Assembly (NCBI RefSeq): GCF_017873175.1
Contig: NZ_JAGGJW010000012.1
Coordinates: forward strand, 124,001-188,000
Length of the DNA stretch: 64,000 nucleotides
Origin: Neorhizobium petrolearium
GTDB taxonomy: Bacteria > Pseudomonadota > Alphaproteobacteria > Rhizobiales > Rhizobiaceae
Reading direction: 5' to 3'
The notes under the pieces are model-generated. The model was given only the letters and a program-made list of their open reading frames with translations. It was not told the DNA's origin and ran no database searches. A program made the position numbers and the translations under genes. Numbering within the stretch: the first letter of the stretch is position 1; every line of letters begins with the position of its first letter. Shown one piece after another: positions 1-11,060 of this stretch.

Positions 1-1238
1 CATATTCCATCTTGAAGCAGGCGCTTTCGGGCAACCGGCTGTGGAAGCCGGCCTGGCGCGAGCCGCAACCGAAACCGCATTACGACGTGATCATCGTTGG
101 CGGCGGCGGACATGGTCTTGCGACGGCCTATTATCTCGCCAAGGAATTCGGCATCACCAATGTGGCGGTGCTGGAGAAGGGCTATCTGGGCTCCGGTAAT
201 GTCGGCCGCAACACGACGATCATCCGTTCCAATTACCTGCTCGAGGGCAATAATCCTTTCTATGAGTTTTCTCTGAAGCTCTGGGAAGGACTGGAGCAGG
301 ATTTCAATTACAATGCGATGGTCTCGCAGCGCGGCATCGTCAATCTTTTCCATTCGGACGGACAGCGCGACGAATATGCCCGCCGCGGCAACGGCATGCG
401 TATGCACGGGGTCGATGCGGAACTGCTGGATCGTGACCAGGTCCGCAAGATGATGCCCTATCTCAACTTCGATCATGCGCGCTTCCCGATCCTCGGCGGG
501 CTCTACCAGAAACGCGGAGGCACTGTGCGGCATGACGCGGTCGCCTGGGGGTACGCGCGCGGTGCCGATCAAAGAGGCGTCGACATCGTTCAACATTGCG
601 AGGTCATCGGCATCCGCCGCGACAACGGCCGTGTAACCGGTGTCGAAACGACCAAGGGTTTCATCGGTTGCGACAGGCTGGCGCTCGCCGCTGCCGGCAA
701 CACCACGACGGTCGGGCACATGGCAGATCTCGAACTGCCGATCGAGACGCATGTGTTGCAGGCCTTCGTCTCCGAAGGGCTAAAGCCAGTGATCGACAAT
801 GTCATCACCTATGGGGCCGGACACTTCTATATATCGCAATCGGACAAGGGCGGGCTGGTCTTCGGCGCCGAGATCGACTTCTATTCCTCCTATGCCCAGC
901 GCGGCAATCTGCAGACCGTCGAACATACGATGGAGGAGGGCGTGTCGCTGATCCCCGGTCTTTCCCGCGCCAAGGTGCTCAGAAGCTGGGGCGGTGTGAT
1001 GGACATGTCGATGGACGGCTCGCCGATCATCGACCGCACGCCGATCGACAACCTATATCTGAACTGCGGCTGGTGTTACGGCGGCTTCAAGGCGACGCCC
1101 GCTTCCGGTTTCTGCTTTGCCCACCTGATCGCGAAGAACGAGACGCACCATGTCTCGCGCTTCATGCGCCTCGACCGGTTCGAGCGCGGTTACACGATCG
1201 ACGAGGCGGGCAAGGGGCCGCAGCCGAACCTTCACTGA
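1..1238 (+). CDS. soxB: Sarcosine oxidase beta subunit, 5' end cut by window edge
   Basis: Beta subunit of the cytoplasmic heterotetrameric sarcosine oxidase, which demethylates sarcosine to glycine with release of H2O2 and transfer of the methyl carbon to tetrahydrofolate. The frame is open to the left edge, and residues before the TTG at 12 (Y-S-I-L) still fit the family N-terminus, so only a few codons are missing (about 412 residues visible, family about 417). An FAD-binding Rossmann motif GGGGHGLATAYYL lies near residue 30 and the flavin-site segment GNVGRNTTIIRSNYL follows. The C-terminus holds the family motif CGWCYGGFKATPASG. soxD begins 23 bp downstream, giving the usual soxB-D-A-G order. 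Confidence 0.96.
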   Translation, partial: YSILKQALSGNRLWKPAWREPQPKPHYDVIIVGGGGHGLATAYYLAKEFGITNVAVLEKGYLGSGNVGRNTTIIRSNYLLEGNNPFYEFSLKLWEGLEQDFNYNAMVSQRGIVNLFHSDGQRDEYARRGNGMRMHGVDAELLDRDQVRKMMPYLNFDHARFPILGGLYQKRGGTVRHDAVAWGYARGADQRGVDIVQHCEVIGIRRDNGRVTGVETTKGFIGCDRLALAAAGNTTTVGHMADLELPIETHVLQAFVSEGLKPVIDNVITYGAGHFYISQSDKGGLVFGAEIDFYSSYAQRGNLQTVEHTMEEGVSLIPGLSRAKVLRSWGGVMDMSMDGSPIIDRTPIDNLYLNCGWCYGGFKATPASGFCFAHLIAKNETHHVSRFMRLDRFERGYTIDEAGKGPQPNLH

Positions 1239-1261
1239 GACATCCCCATCGAGAAAACCCA

Positions 1262-1543
1262 ATGGCAAGCCTGATTACCTGTCCGCATTGCGGTACGAGA
1301 CCGAAGGAAGAGTTTTCCATCCGGGGTGCTGCCGCGCCGAAGCGCCCCTCTGCCACGGCGAAGGACGAGGACTGGCACCGATACGTCTATGTCCGCGACA
1401 ATCCCAAGGGACGTTACCAGGAATATTGGCACCATGTGGCCGGCTGTCGTCGTTTCCTGGTGGTCGATCGCGACAACCTCACCCATGAGGTCTTCGGCGT
1501 GACCGATGCTTCCGACTTCGAACGGGCGAGGACGGCCGGATGA
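1262..1543 (+). CDS. soxD: Sarcosine oxidase delta subunit
   Basis: Small (93 aa) delta subunit of heterotetrameric sarcosine oxidase. It stabilises the complex and carries a structural zinc. The expected ligands are visible: Cys7 and Cys10 in CPHC near the N-terminus and the distal His/Cys in the segment HHVAGCRRF. The ATG at 1262 was chosen because it gives the family N-terminus MASLITCPHC; the longer open frame upstream only shadows soxB. The stop overlaps the soxA start by 4 bp (ATGA, 1540-1543), so the two are probably translationally coupled. Confidence 0.95.
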   Translation: MASLITCPHCGTRPKEEFSIRGAAAPKRPSATAKDEDWHRYVYVRDNPKGRYQEYWHHVAGCRRFLVVDRDNLTHEVFGVTDASDFERARTAG

Positions 1544-4497
1544 CATCCTATCGGCTCGCTGCCGGCGGCGCGGTCAATCGCGGCCAGTTGCTCAATTTCA
1601 CCTTCGACGGCCGTACCTTCAGGGGATTCGAGGGGGATACGCTTGCGTCGGCGCTGCTTGCCAACGACCAGATGCTGATGGCCCGCAGCTTCAAGTATCA
1701 CCGGCCGCGCGGGGTGGTGACGGCGGGGTCTGCCGAGCCGAGCGCGTTGCTGACGGTAGGCAACGGCGCCCGCCGCGAACCGAATGCCCGTGCGACGGTG
1801 GTCGAGCTCTACAACGGGCTCGTGGCCGCAAGCCAGAACCGCTGGCCATCGCTGAAGCACGATTTCGGGACGATCAACAATCTCCTCTCGCCCTTTCTTG
1901 GCGCCGGCTTCTACTACAAGACTTTCATGTGGCCGGCGCCTTTCTGGGAAAGGCTTTACGAACCGCTGATCCGACGCGCTGCTGGCCTCGGCAAGGTCGC
2001 CATGCAGGCCGATCCTGATCGTTATGAGAAATCCTGGGCGCATTGCGATCTGCTCGTCATCGGCGCCGGGCCGGCCGGGCTGATGGCGGCGCTTGCCGCC
2101 GGTCGTGCCGGAGCGCGCGTCATCCTGGCGGATGAAGGCTTCAGGCTTGGCGGATCGTTGCTCGGCGAAAGCGCTTCCGTCGGCGGGATGCCCGCGGCGG
2201 ACTTCGCCGGCACGGTGATCGAGGAACTTGCCGCGCTGCCGAACGTGACGCTGATGCCGCGTACGACCGTATTCGGTTGGTATGACGACATGGTGTTCGG
2301 GGCGGTCGAGCGGGTGCAGAAGCATGTCGCTTCGCCGTCGCCGGACCTTGCCGTTGAGCGCCTCTGGCGCATCGTCGCCAAGCGCGCGATCCTCGCCTCC
2401 GGCGCGGAGGAACGGCCGCTGGTCTTCGGCGGTAATGACAAGCCCGGCGTGATGACTGCGGCGGCGGCGCGGACCTATCTCAATCGCTACGGCGTTGCCG
2501 TTGGGAGCAGAGTTGCCGTCTTCACCAACGGCGGCTCCGGCTATCGCACGGCAGCCGATCTCGTCGCCAGGGGCGTGGACGTCACGGCGATCATCGATGC
2601 CCGGCCGCAGTCCGCCGACCCGATGCCGGAAGGCGTGCGCGTGGTCCGCAACGGCTCGGTCGTCGCCACCAAGGGCCGGCATCGCATCGATGGGCTAATT
2701 GCCGAACGCTCCGGGTTTGAGGAGGTGATTGCGTGCGATGCGCTGGCCATGTCCGGCGGCTGGTCTCCCGTCGTTCACCTGATGTGCCAGCGCGGCGCAA
2801 AGCCCGTCTGGTCGGACGAAAAACAGGCATTCCTTGCTCCGGATATCGGAAAAGCTTTCCTTGCGGCTGGCTCGGCTGCTGGATTCGACCGGATTTCCGA
2901 CTGTCTGAAGGACGGGGCTAACAAGGCGAGCGCGCTTCTCCGCGACCTCGGCTTTGCGGCCTACGAGGCTGATATTCCCGACGTCGAAGGCGAATACGAT
3001 CCATCCTTCGCGCCGCTCTGGTACGTGCCGGGTGCGAAGGACAAGGCCTTCGTCGATTTCCAGAACGACGTGCATGTGGGCGATCTCGGGCTCGCACAGC
3101 GCGAAGGTTTCCGCCATATCGAACACACCAAGCGCTACACGACGGCGGGAATGGCGACCGATCAGGGCAAGCTCGGCAATGTCAACGCAGCGGGGATCGT
3201 GGCCGGCATGCGCGGCGTCTCACCTGCCGAGATCGGCACCACCACCTTCCGGCCGTTCTACACGCCGGTTTCCTTCGGCGCGCTGGCCGGCACGGTGCGG
3301 GCCGAACATGCCGCGCCGGTCCGCACGTCACCGTTGCACAACTGGGCCAGGAAGAACGGTGCCGCTTTCGTGGAATCCGGCCTCTGGTACCGCTCCGCAT
3401 GGTTTTCCAGGGAGGGAGAGAAAAGCTGGCGCGAAAGCGTAGACCGCGAGGTTCTGAACGTCCGCGCCAATGTCGGGCTCTGCGACGTCTCGACCCTCGG
3501 TAAGATCGAAATCTTTGGGAGGGGCGCGGCCGAACTCCTTGATCGCGTCTATTCCAACAGCTTCCTGAAACTGCCGGTCGGCAAGGCGCGCTACGGCCTG
3601 ATGCTGCGGGAGGACGGCATCGTCTTCGACGACGGAACGACGAGCCGGCTTTCCGAAAACCACTATGTCATGACCACCACGACGGCCTATGCCGCCGAGG
3701 TGCTTGCCCATCTGGAATTTTCCGCCCAGACCTTCTGGCCCGAACTCGACGTGCGTTTCGTTTCCTCGACGGACCAGTGGGCGCAGATGTCGCTTGCTGG
3801 TCCCAAAAGTCGCACCGTCATGAGCCGGATCGTTCAGGACGATATTTCCGATGACGCCTTTCCGTTCCTTGCGGCTCGTGAGGTGGTGCTGCGGGGCGGG
3901 CTGCAGGCGCGGCTCTTCCGCATCTCCTTTTCAGGCGAACTCGCCTACGAGCTTGCGGTGCCGGCGGGTTATGGCGAGGCTGTCGCCGATGCAATCATGG
4001 AGGCGGGAAGGGACGAGGGCATCTGCGCTTACGGCGTCGAGGCCTTGAACGTGCTCCGCCTCGAGAAGGGGCATGTCACCCATAGTGAACTCGAAGGCCG
4101 CACGACCGCAGATGATGTCGGGCTCGGCCGCATGATGGCGATGCAGAAGCCCGATTTCATCGGCAAGCGCCTTTCGATGCGATTCGGGCTCACCGCCGCC
4201 GACCGGCTGCAGCTTGTCGGTCTGAAGGCCGTCGAGGCAGACAAGGAGATCAAGGCCGGCGCGCATCTGCTGAAGGACCAGGCAAAACCATCGCTTGCCA
4301 ACGACCAGGGATTCGTATCCTCCGCCTGTTTCTCGCCGTCCCTCGGCCATCATATCGCGCTCGCCATGCTGAAATCCGGCCGCGAGCGTTTCGGCGAGCG
4401 GATCCTCGTCTGGGACGGTTTGCGCGGCTCGGAGGTGATGGCGGAAGTCTGTTCGCCGGTCTTCGTCGATCCCGATAACCTGAAACTCCATCTCTGA
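1540..4497 (+). CDS. soxA: Sarcosine oxidase alpha subunit
   Basis: Large subunit (985 aa, normal family length) of heterotetrameric sarcosine oxidase. The N-terminal part (about 1-110) is the small ferredoxin-like domain seen in SoxA. A dinucleotide-binding Rossmann core follows with GAGPAGLMAALAAGRAG near residue 173. The C-terminal third (about 600-985) is a GcvT/aminomethyltransferase-like domain that binds tetrahydrofolate and captures the formaldehyde-level carbon. The start overlaps soxD by ATGA and soxG starts 9 bp after the stop, so this is one operon. No frameshift or missing segment is visible. Confidence 0.96.
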   Translation: MTSYRLAAGGAVNRGQLLNFTFDGRTFRGFEGDTLASALLANDQMLMARSFKYHRPRGVVTAGSAEPSALLTVGNGARREPNARATVVELYNGLVAASQNRWPSLKHDFGTINNLLSPFLGAGFYYKTFMWPAPFWERLYEPLIRRAAGLGKVAMQADPDRYEKSWAHCDLLVIGAGPAGLMAALAAGRAGARVILADEGFRLGGSLLGESASVGGMPAADFAGTVIEELAALPNVTLMPRTTVFGWYDDMVFGAVERVQKHVASPSPDLAVERLWRIVAKRAILASGAEERPLVFGGNDKPGVMTAAAARTYLNRYGVAVGSRVAVFTNGGSGYRTAADLVARGVDVTAIIDARPQSADPMPEGVRVVRNGSVVATKGRHRIDGLIAERSGFEEVIACDALAMSGGWSPVVHLMCQRGAKPVWSDEKQAFLAPDIGKAFLAAGSAAGFDRISDCLKDGANKASALLRDLGFAAYEADIPDVEGEYDPSFAPLWYVPGAKDKAFVDFQNDVHVGDLGLAQREGFRHIEHTKRYTTAGMATDQGKLGNVNAAGIVAGMRGVSPAEIGTTTFRPFYTPVSFGALAGTVRAEHAAPVRTSPLHNWARKNGAAFVESGLWYRSAWFSREGEKSWRESVDREVLNVRANVGLCDVSTLGKIEIFGRGAAELLDRVYSNSFLKLPVGKARYGLMLREDGIVFDDGTTSRLSENHYVMTTTTAYAAEVLAHLEFSAQTFWPELDVRFVSSTDQWAQMSLAGPKSRTVMSRIVQDDISDDAFPFLAAREVVLRGGLQARLFRISFSGELAYELAVPAGYGEAVADAIMEAGRDEGICAYGVEALNVLRLEKGHVTHSELEGRTTADDVGLGRMMAMQKPDFIGKRLSMRFGLTAADRLQLVGLKAVEADKEIKAGAHLLKDQAKPSLANDQGFVSSACFSPSLGHHIALAMLKSGRERFGERILVWDGLRGSEVMAEVCSPVFVDPDNLKLHL

Positions 4498-4506
4498 GGG
4501 CGGCCG

Positions 4507-5055
4507 ATGTCGATCAATCTTCTCCAGCGGCACGTGCTCGAGGATCATATTTCCGGTTTCGAGACCGATCCCAATCCGAACCATCTGGCAGTCGTCCGGC
4601 GGCCGGTGATCTTCTCCGTACTTGCCCATGCCGGGCACGAAGCGGCTGTAGCGGAAGCCCTGAAGGCCGCGAGCGATCTTGCGCCGCGTTTCTGCGGTCC
4701 GTCGGAATGGCTGGCCGTATCACAGACCGTGGGAGCGGAGACGATTGGGGGCCTGCTGTCGAATATTCCGGGTGCTTCCTTTGCCGACCAGAGCGACGGA
4801 AAGGTGCTCATGACGATCTCCGGACCGAGTGTCAGAAAAATCCTGGCGAAATGCGTGGCCGTCGACCTGCATTCCGATGTCTTCGCGGAAGGCGATTCCG
4901 CCAATATGTTGTGCTGCCATGTTGCGGCAAATGTCGCCCGCACCGGTGCCGACACGTTCGAGATCATCGTGCCGCGCTCGTTTGCCGGCTCGGTTTTCGA
5001 TGAACTTATGGAGATGGGGCGCGAGCATGCGCTGACGCGAGGCTTTTCCGACTAG
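4507..5055 (+). CDS. soxG: Sarcosine oxidase gamma subunit
   Basis: Gamma subunit (182 aa) of heterotetrameric sarcosine oxidase. It is structurally related to the N-terminal part of GcvT and clamps the alpha subunit folate domain. Family-like segments are LLSNIPGASFADQSDGKVLMTISGP (middle) and the C-terminal run ending in SFAGSVFDELMEMGREH. It lies 9 bp after soxA and ends the sox operon. The following 127 bp hold no recognisable terminator, so read-through into the downstream flavoprotein gene is possible. Confidence 0.93.
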   Translation: MSINLLQRHVLEDHISGFETDPNPNHLAVVRRPVIFSVLAHAGHEAAVAEALKAASDLAPRFCGPSEWLAVSQTVGAETIGGLLSNIPGASFADQSDGKVLMTISGPSVRKILAKCVAVDLHSDVFAEGDSANMLCCHVAANVARTGADTFEIIVPRSFAGSVFDELMEMGREHALTRGFSD

Positions 5056-5182
5056 CAATGGCGCGATCGGGACATTCGCTATGTCGGAAACGACAAATCC
5101 TGCTTCGCAGAACAGGCTATTGAGCCGATCCGAGAGCAACTAACCTCGCTGGAAATCGCCTTCCTGAACGGAGACAGTTTCC

Positions 5183-7609
5183 ATGAAAAGTCATGCCCGG
5201 GTTGTCGTCATCGGCGGTGGTGTTGTCGGATGTTCGGTCCTTTATCACCTGACCAAGTTCGGTTGGAGCGACGTTGTTCTGGTCGAACGCTCCGAACTCA
5301 CGTCCGGCTCCACCTGGCATGCTGCGGGCGGCATGCACACGATCAACGGCGATCCGAACGTCGCCAGGCTGCAGAAATACACGGTTGAACTCTATAAGGA
5401 GATTGAAGCCTATTCAGGCCAGGATATCGGGCTGCATATGACTTCCGGCCTGATGCTTGCCGCAACTCCCGAGCGCTTCGATTGGCTGAAATCGGTTCTC
5501 GCCAAGGGCAAATATAACGGCATGGAGGCGCATCTGCTCTCCGCCAGAGAAGCGCATGAGATGATGCCGCTCCTCGACCCGGACCAGTTCGTCGGAGCGG
5601 TCTTCGATCCGAACGAAGGCCATCTCGACCCCTACGGCACGACGCATGCCTATGCGAAATCGGCCCGCAAGAATGGCGCGGAAATCTATCTCCACACCAA
5701 GGTCGAGGAGCTGGTGCAGCTCCCCGACGGCACCTGGCGGGTGATCACCGACAAGGGCGAGATCCGCGCCGAGCATGTGGTGAATGCGGCCGGCCTCTGG
5801 GCGCGCGAAGTGGGGCGCATGGTCGGCCTTGAACTGCCGGTGCTTGCCATGGAGCACATGTATCTCCTCACGGAGGACATGCCGGAAGTCATCGAGTTCA
5901 ACCGGACGACCGGCAGGGAACTCATGCATTGCGTCGATTTCGACGGCGAGATCTACATCCGCCAGGAACGCAACGGCATGCTGATGGGTACCTATGAGAA
6001 AGCCTGCCGGCCCTGGTCGCCGATCGAGACACCGTGGGATTTCGGCCATGAGCTTCTGCCCGAGGACCTGGAGCGCATCACCGGCGAGCTGGAAGTCGGC
6101 TTCCGGCATTTCCCCGCCTTCAACAATGCCGGCATCCGGAAAATCATCAACGGGCCGTTCACGTTCTCGCCGGATGGCAATCCGCTGGTCGGACCGGTGC
6201 GCGGCATGATGAATTTCTGGTCGGCCTGCGCGGTGATGGCAGGCTTCAGCCAGGGCGGTGGTGTCGGGCTGGCGCTCGCCAACTGGATCATCAACGGCGA
6301 TCCCGGCTTCGACGTCTTCGCAATGGATGTCTGCCGCTACGGCGATCATGCGACGCTCGCCTATACCAATGCCAAGGTGCGCGAGAATTACTCCCGCCGG
6401 TTCTCGATCCGCTACCCGAACGAGGAACTGCCGGCGGCGCGGCCGCTATTGACGACACCGATCTACGACAGGCTGAAGGCTGCCGGCGCCGTTTTCGGCA
6501 CGTCCTACGGGCTCGAGACACCGCTCTGGTTTGCTCCTCCGGGTCTGGAGGACAGGTTCTCCTGGCGCCGTTCTGCCGATTTCGAGACAGTCGGCCGCGA
6601 GGCGCGAGCGGTGCGGACAGGTGTGGGGTTGATGGAAACCTCCGGCTTTGCCAAATACGCGATCAGGGGTGAGGGGGCTCGCGATTGGCTCGATCAAATC
6701 CTTGCCGGAAAGATTCCGCCGACGGGGCGCATGACACTTACCCCCATGCTCAATGAGGCTGGCAAGCTGATCGGCGATTTCACCCTCGCCAATCTCGATG
6801 ACGAAGAGTTTCTGCTGATCGGATCCGGCATTGCCGAGGACTATCACATGCGCTGGTTCGAGAACCATCTGCCGGACGATGGCTCGGCAGAGGTTGATGC
6901 CTTGAACCTCGGTCTCGTCGGTCTCTCCGTCGCCGGGCCGAAGGCGCGTGATGTATTGCAGAAGCTCACGCATCTCGACCTTTCGGGCACGGCCTTCCCC
7001 TTCATGGCAATCCGGGAGCTCGATCTCGGCATGGCGCCGGTGATCCTCGGCCGCGTCAGCTACGCCGGTGATCTCGGCTACGAAATCTGGATGAAGCCGG
7101 AATACCAGCGTTATCTCTTCGATCTCCTGATGGAGGCGGGGGCGGAATTCGGCATCACGCTTTTCGGACTGCGCGCGCTCAACGCGCTGCGATTGGAAAA
7201 ATCCTTTGGAAGCTGGGCTCGGGAGTACCGGCCGCTCTATGGTCCGAAGGAAGCCGGCCTCGGCCGGTTCATCGCCTATGACAAGCCGGCGACCTTCATC
7301 GGCAAGACGGCGGCGCTCAAGGAAAAGGCCGAAGGTGGCGCGCTTCGCCTGGTGACCTTCACGGTGAAGGCGAAGGATGCGGACGTGATCGGCGATGAAC
7401 CGATCTATTTCGACGGCAAGGTGCGCGGCTGGGTGACCTCCGGCGGTTATGCGCATGCTTCCGGCATATCTGTCGCCATGGGCTACGTGCCGAGGGAGAT
7501 CGCCGGAGAAATCCACGGCTGGCAGATCGAGCTGCTCGGCGAGATCCTGCCGGCGACACTGCAACCGCGACCGCTCTTCGACCAAAACGGCGCGCGGATG
7601 CGCTCGTGA
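5183..7609 (+). CDS. Dimethylglycine/sarcosine dehydrogenase-like flavoprotein with GcvT domain
   Basis: An 808-aa fusion of an N-terminal DAO-type FAD oxidoreductase (about 1-385) and a C-terminal aminomethyltransferase (GcvT) half (about 430-800). This is the architecture of dimethylglycine dehydrogenase and sarcosine dehydrogenase, which demethylate methylglycines and pass C1 units to tetrahydrofolate. The Rossmann motif is IGGGVVGCSVLYHL at residue 9. The segment GSTWHAAGG near residue 42 contains the histidine that carries covalent FAD in DMGDH and SarDH. The start at 5183 follows a GGAG 9 bp upstream. Position directly after soxBDAG suggests a stepwise dimethylglycine to sarcosine to glycine route. 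Substrate choice between dimethylglycine and sarcosine cannot be settled by eye. Confidence 0.88.
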   Translation: MKSHARVVVIGGGVVGCSVLYHLTKFGWSDVVLVERSELTSGSTWHAAGGMHTINGDPNVARLQKYTVELYKEIEAYSGQDIGLHMTSGLMLAATPERFDWLKSVLAKGKYNGMEAHLLSAREAHEMMPLLDPDQFVGAVFDPNEGHLDPYGTTHAYAKSARKNGAEIYLHTKVEELVQLPDGTWRVITDKGEIRAEHVVNAAGLWAREVGRMVGLELPVLAMEHMYLLTEDMPEVIEFNRTTGRELMHCVDFDGEIYIRQERNGMLMGTYEKACRPWSPIETPWDFGHELLPEDLERITGELEVGFRHFPAFNNAGIRKIINGPFTFSPDGNPLVGPVRGMMNFWSACAVMAGFSQGGGVGLALANWIINGDPGFDVFAMDVCRYGDHATLAYTNAKVRENYSRRFSIRYPNEELPAARPLLTTPIYDRLKAAGAVFGTSYGLETPLWFAPPGLEDRFSWRRSADFETVGREARAVRTGVGLMETSGFAKYAIRGEGARDWLDQILAGKIPPTGRMTLTPMLNEAGKLIGDFTLANLDDEEFLLIGSGIAEDYHMRWFENHLPDDGSAEVDALNLGLVGLSVAGPKARDVLQKLTHLDLSGTAFPFMAIRELDLGMAPVILGRVSYAGDLGYEIWMKPEYQRYLFDLLMEAGAEFGITLFGLRALNALRLEKSFGSWAREYRPLYGPKEAGLGRFIAYDKPATFIGKTAALKEKAEGGALRLVTFTVKAKDADVIGDEPIYFDGKVRGWVTSGGYAHASGISVAMGYVPREIAGEIHGWQIELLGEILPATLQPRPLFDQNGARMRS

Positions 7610-7889
7610 TCCCTACATCCTTAGTCTAAGGTTAATAGAGGGGCGATCTTAAATTTCACAAAGCAAACAGTTTGGCTAATTTTTTGACAGAGTATGCCGG
7701 TTTTTTGGAATTTCTGATCTTCGCGGAGCCAGATTGTTGAGAAGTGCCGGGTTTTTGCCCGCCTCTCGGCTTTTTGTCTTCACATTTCTTACGAAACCGT
7801 TATGGAATGCGCCTAAGAACTCAAGAACCCGCAAGGGGCGTAAATACAAGAGGTGCGGCCATTCTAGGATCGCATCCAGGGGAAAGTAT
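7610..7889 (+). promoter_or_regulatory. livH leader / probable promoter region
   Basis: A 280-bp AT-richer intergenic stretch before livH. A TTGACA hexamer lies at 7684-7689, but no convincing -10 follows at 17 bp, so this is only a candidate. The upstream frame of livH stays open back to 7734, but those 52 residues are basic and unlike any LivH N-terminus, so I treat them as untranslated leader. No other gene is visible. Confidence 0.3.
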
Positions 7890-8792
7890 ATGGAGTATTT
7901 TATCCAGCAGCTCATCAATGGGCTGACTCTTGGGTCCATCTATGGCCTCGTGGCAATCGGCTATACGATGGTTTATGGCATCATCGGCATGATCAACTTC
8001 GCCCATGGTGACATTTTCATGCTCGGGGGCTTTGCTGCTCTCATAGTCTTCCTGATTCTCACGTCCTTCTTCGCCGGCATTCCGGTGGCGCTGCTTCTGC
8101 TCGTCATGCTGATCGTCGGCATGCTGATGACGGGCCTGTGGAACTGGACGATCGAGCGTGTCGCCTATCGGCCGTTGCGCGGCTCGTTCCGGCTGGCGCC
8201 GTTGATCACCGCGATCGGCATGTCGATTACGCTGTCGAACTTCATCCAGGTGACACAGGGGCCGCGCAACAAGCCGATCCCGCAGCTCGTCACCGACGTT
8301 TACCATATCGGCGCGATTACCATTTCGCTGAAGCAGCTGATTATCGTGGCTGTCACGTCGGCTCTGCTCTTCGCCTTCTGGTACATCGTCAACAAGACGC
8401 CACTCGGTCGCGCCCAGCGCGCCACCGAGCAGGATCGCAAGATGGCCGCTCTTCTCGGCGTCGACGTCGACCGGACGATTTCGGTCACGTTCGTGATGGG
8501 GGCCGCACTCGCTGCCGTCGCCGGCAGCATGTACCTGATGTATTACGGCGTCTCGAATTTCAACGACGGCTTCATCCCGGGCGTCAAGGCCTTCACCGCG
8601 GCCGTGCTCGGCGGCATCGGTTCACTGCCGGGCGCTGTCCTCGGCGGTCTGATGATCGGCCTCATCGAATCCCTCTGGTCGGCCTATTTCACGATCGCCT
8701 ACAAGGACGTCGCGACTTTCGTGATCCTCGCCTTCGTGCTGATCTTCAAGCCCACGGGCATTCTCGGCCGGCCGGAAGTGGAGAAGGTCTGA
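7890..8792 (+). CDS. livH: Branched-chain amino acid ABC transporter permease LivH
   Basis: Inner-membrane permease (300 aa) of the HAAT family importer for leucine, isoleucine and valine. I chose ATG 7890 because it gives the family start MEYFIQQLINGLTLGSIYGL. The segment GYTMVYGIIGMINFAHGDIFMLGG is the family hallmark. About eight hydrophobic segments are seen, and the conserved cytoplasmic loop contains GRAQRATEQDRKMAALLGVD, which contacts the ATPase. It is first gene of livHMGF, with livM starting 1 bp after its stop. Confidence 0.95.
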   Translation: MEYFIQQLINGLTLGSIYGLVAIGYTMVYGIIGMINFAHGDIFMLGGFAALIVFLILTSFFAGIPVALLLLVMLIVGMLMTGLWNWTIERVAYRPLRGSFRLAPLITAIGMSITLSNFIQVTQGPRNKPIPQLVTDVYHIGAITISLKQLIIVAVTSALLFAFWYIVNKTPLGRAQRATEQDRKMAALLGVDVDRTISVTFVMGAALAAVAGSMYLMYYGVSNFNDGFIPGVKAFTAAVLGGIGSLPGAVLGGLMIGLIESLWSAYFTIAYKDVATFVILAFVLIFKPTGILGRPEVEKV

Positions 8793-8793
8793 T

Positions 8794-10181
<1,388 letters not shown>

Positions 10182-10182
<1 letters not shown>

Positions 10183-11060
10183 TGACCCCCGAGACGAACA
10201 CGATGACTCCCACGATAACTGGCGACACCATCCTCAAGGTCGAGCACCTCTCGATGAAGTTTGGTGGTCTGATGGCTATCAACGACTTCTCCTTCGAGGC
10301 CAGGCGCGGTGATATCACAGCCCTGATCGGCCCCAATGGTGCCGGCAAGACGACCGTCTTCAACTGCATTACCGGCTTCTACAAGCCGACCATGGGTATG
10401 ATCACGCTCAGGCAGGGGGATGGCCGCGAGCACCTTCTGGAGCGGCTCAAGGATTTCGAAATCACGAAGTCAGCGAAGGTCGCCCGCACCTTCCAGAACA
10501 TCCGGTTGTTCTCGGGTCTTACGGTTCTGGAAAACCTGCTGGTCGCGCAGCACAACGTGCTGATGAAGGCATCCGGTTACACGATCCTCGGTCTGCTCGG
10601 CCTGCCGACTTACAAGAAGGCAGTCGGGGCGTCGATCGAGAAGGCGAAATACTGGCTGGACAAGGCCGATCTCACTGATCGCGCCGACGATCCGGCGGGG
10701 GATCTTCCCTACGGCGCCCAGCGCCGTCTGGAGATTGTCAGAGCCATGTGCACGGGCCCGGAACTGCTCTGCCTCGACGAACCGGCCGCCGGTCTCAATC
10801 CGCGCGAGTCCGCAGCGCTCAACACGCTTCTGCATTCGATCCGCAGCGAGGGTGTTTCGATCCTGCTCATCGAACACGACATGTCGGTGGTCATGGAAAT
10901 CTCCGATCATGTGGTGGTGCTGGAATACGGCCAGAAGATATCCGACGGTACGCCGGACCATGTGAAGAACGACCCCAAGGTTATCGCCGCCTATCTCGGC
11001 GTCGAGGATGACGAGGTAGACGAGGTGATTGCGGTAGAGCTTGAGGGAGGGGACCGCTGA
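10182..11060 (+). CDS. livG: Branched-chain amino acid ABC transporter ATP-binding protein LivG
   Basis: Cytoplasmic ATPase subunit (292 aa) of the HAAT importer. Walker A is GPNGAGKTT, the signature is the family variant PYGAQRRLEIVRAM, and Walker B is LLCLDEPAAGLN, with the H-loop in LLIEHDMSVVM. The start at 10182 overlaps the livM stop by one base. An in-frame ATG at 10203 is an alternative that would remove seven residues. The acidic C-terminal tail is longer than in the minimal LivG. The stop overlaps livF in the same TGATG manner. Confidence 0.95.

Noticed and set aside
1414..2682. 422-codon minus-strand open frame opposite soxA
   Set aside because: It is antisense to a confidently identified gene, has Arg/His/Gly-rich composition typical of GC-rich shadow frames, and shows no domain.
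7734..7889. 52-codon N-terminal extension of livH
   Set aside because: It does not resemble any LivH N-terminus and is strongly basic; ATG 7890 gives the family start.
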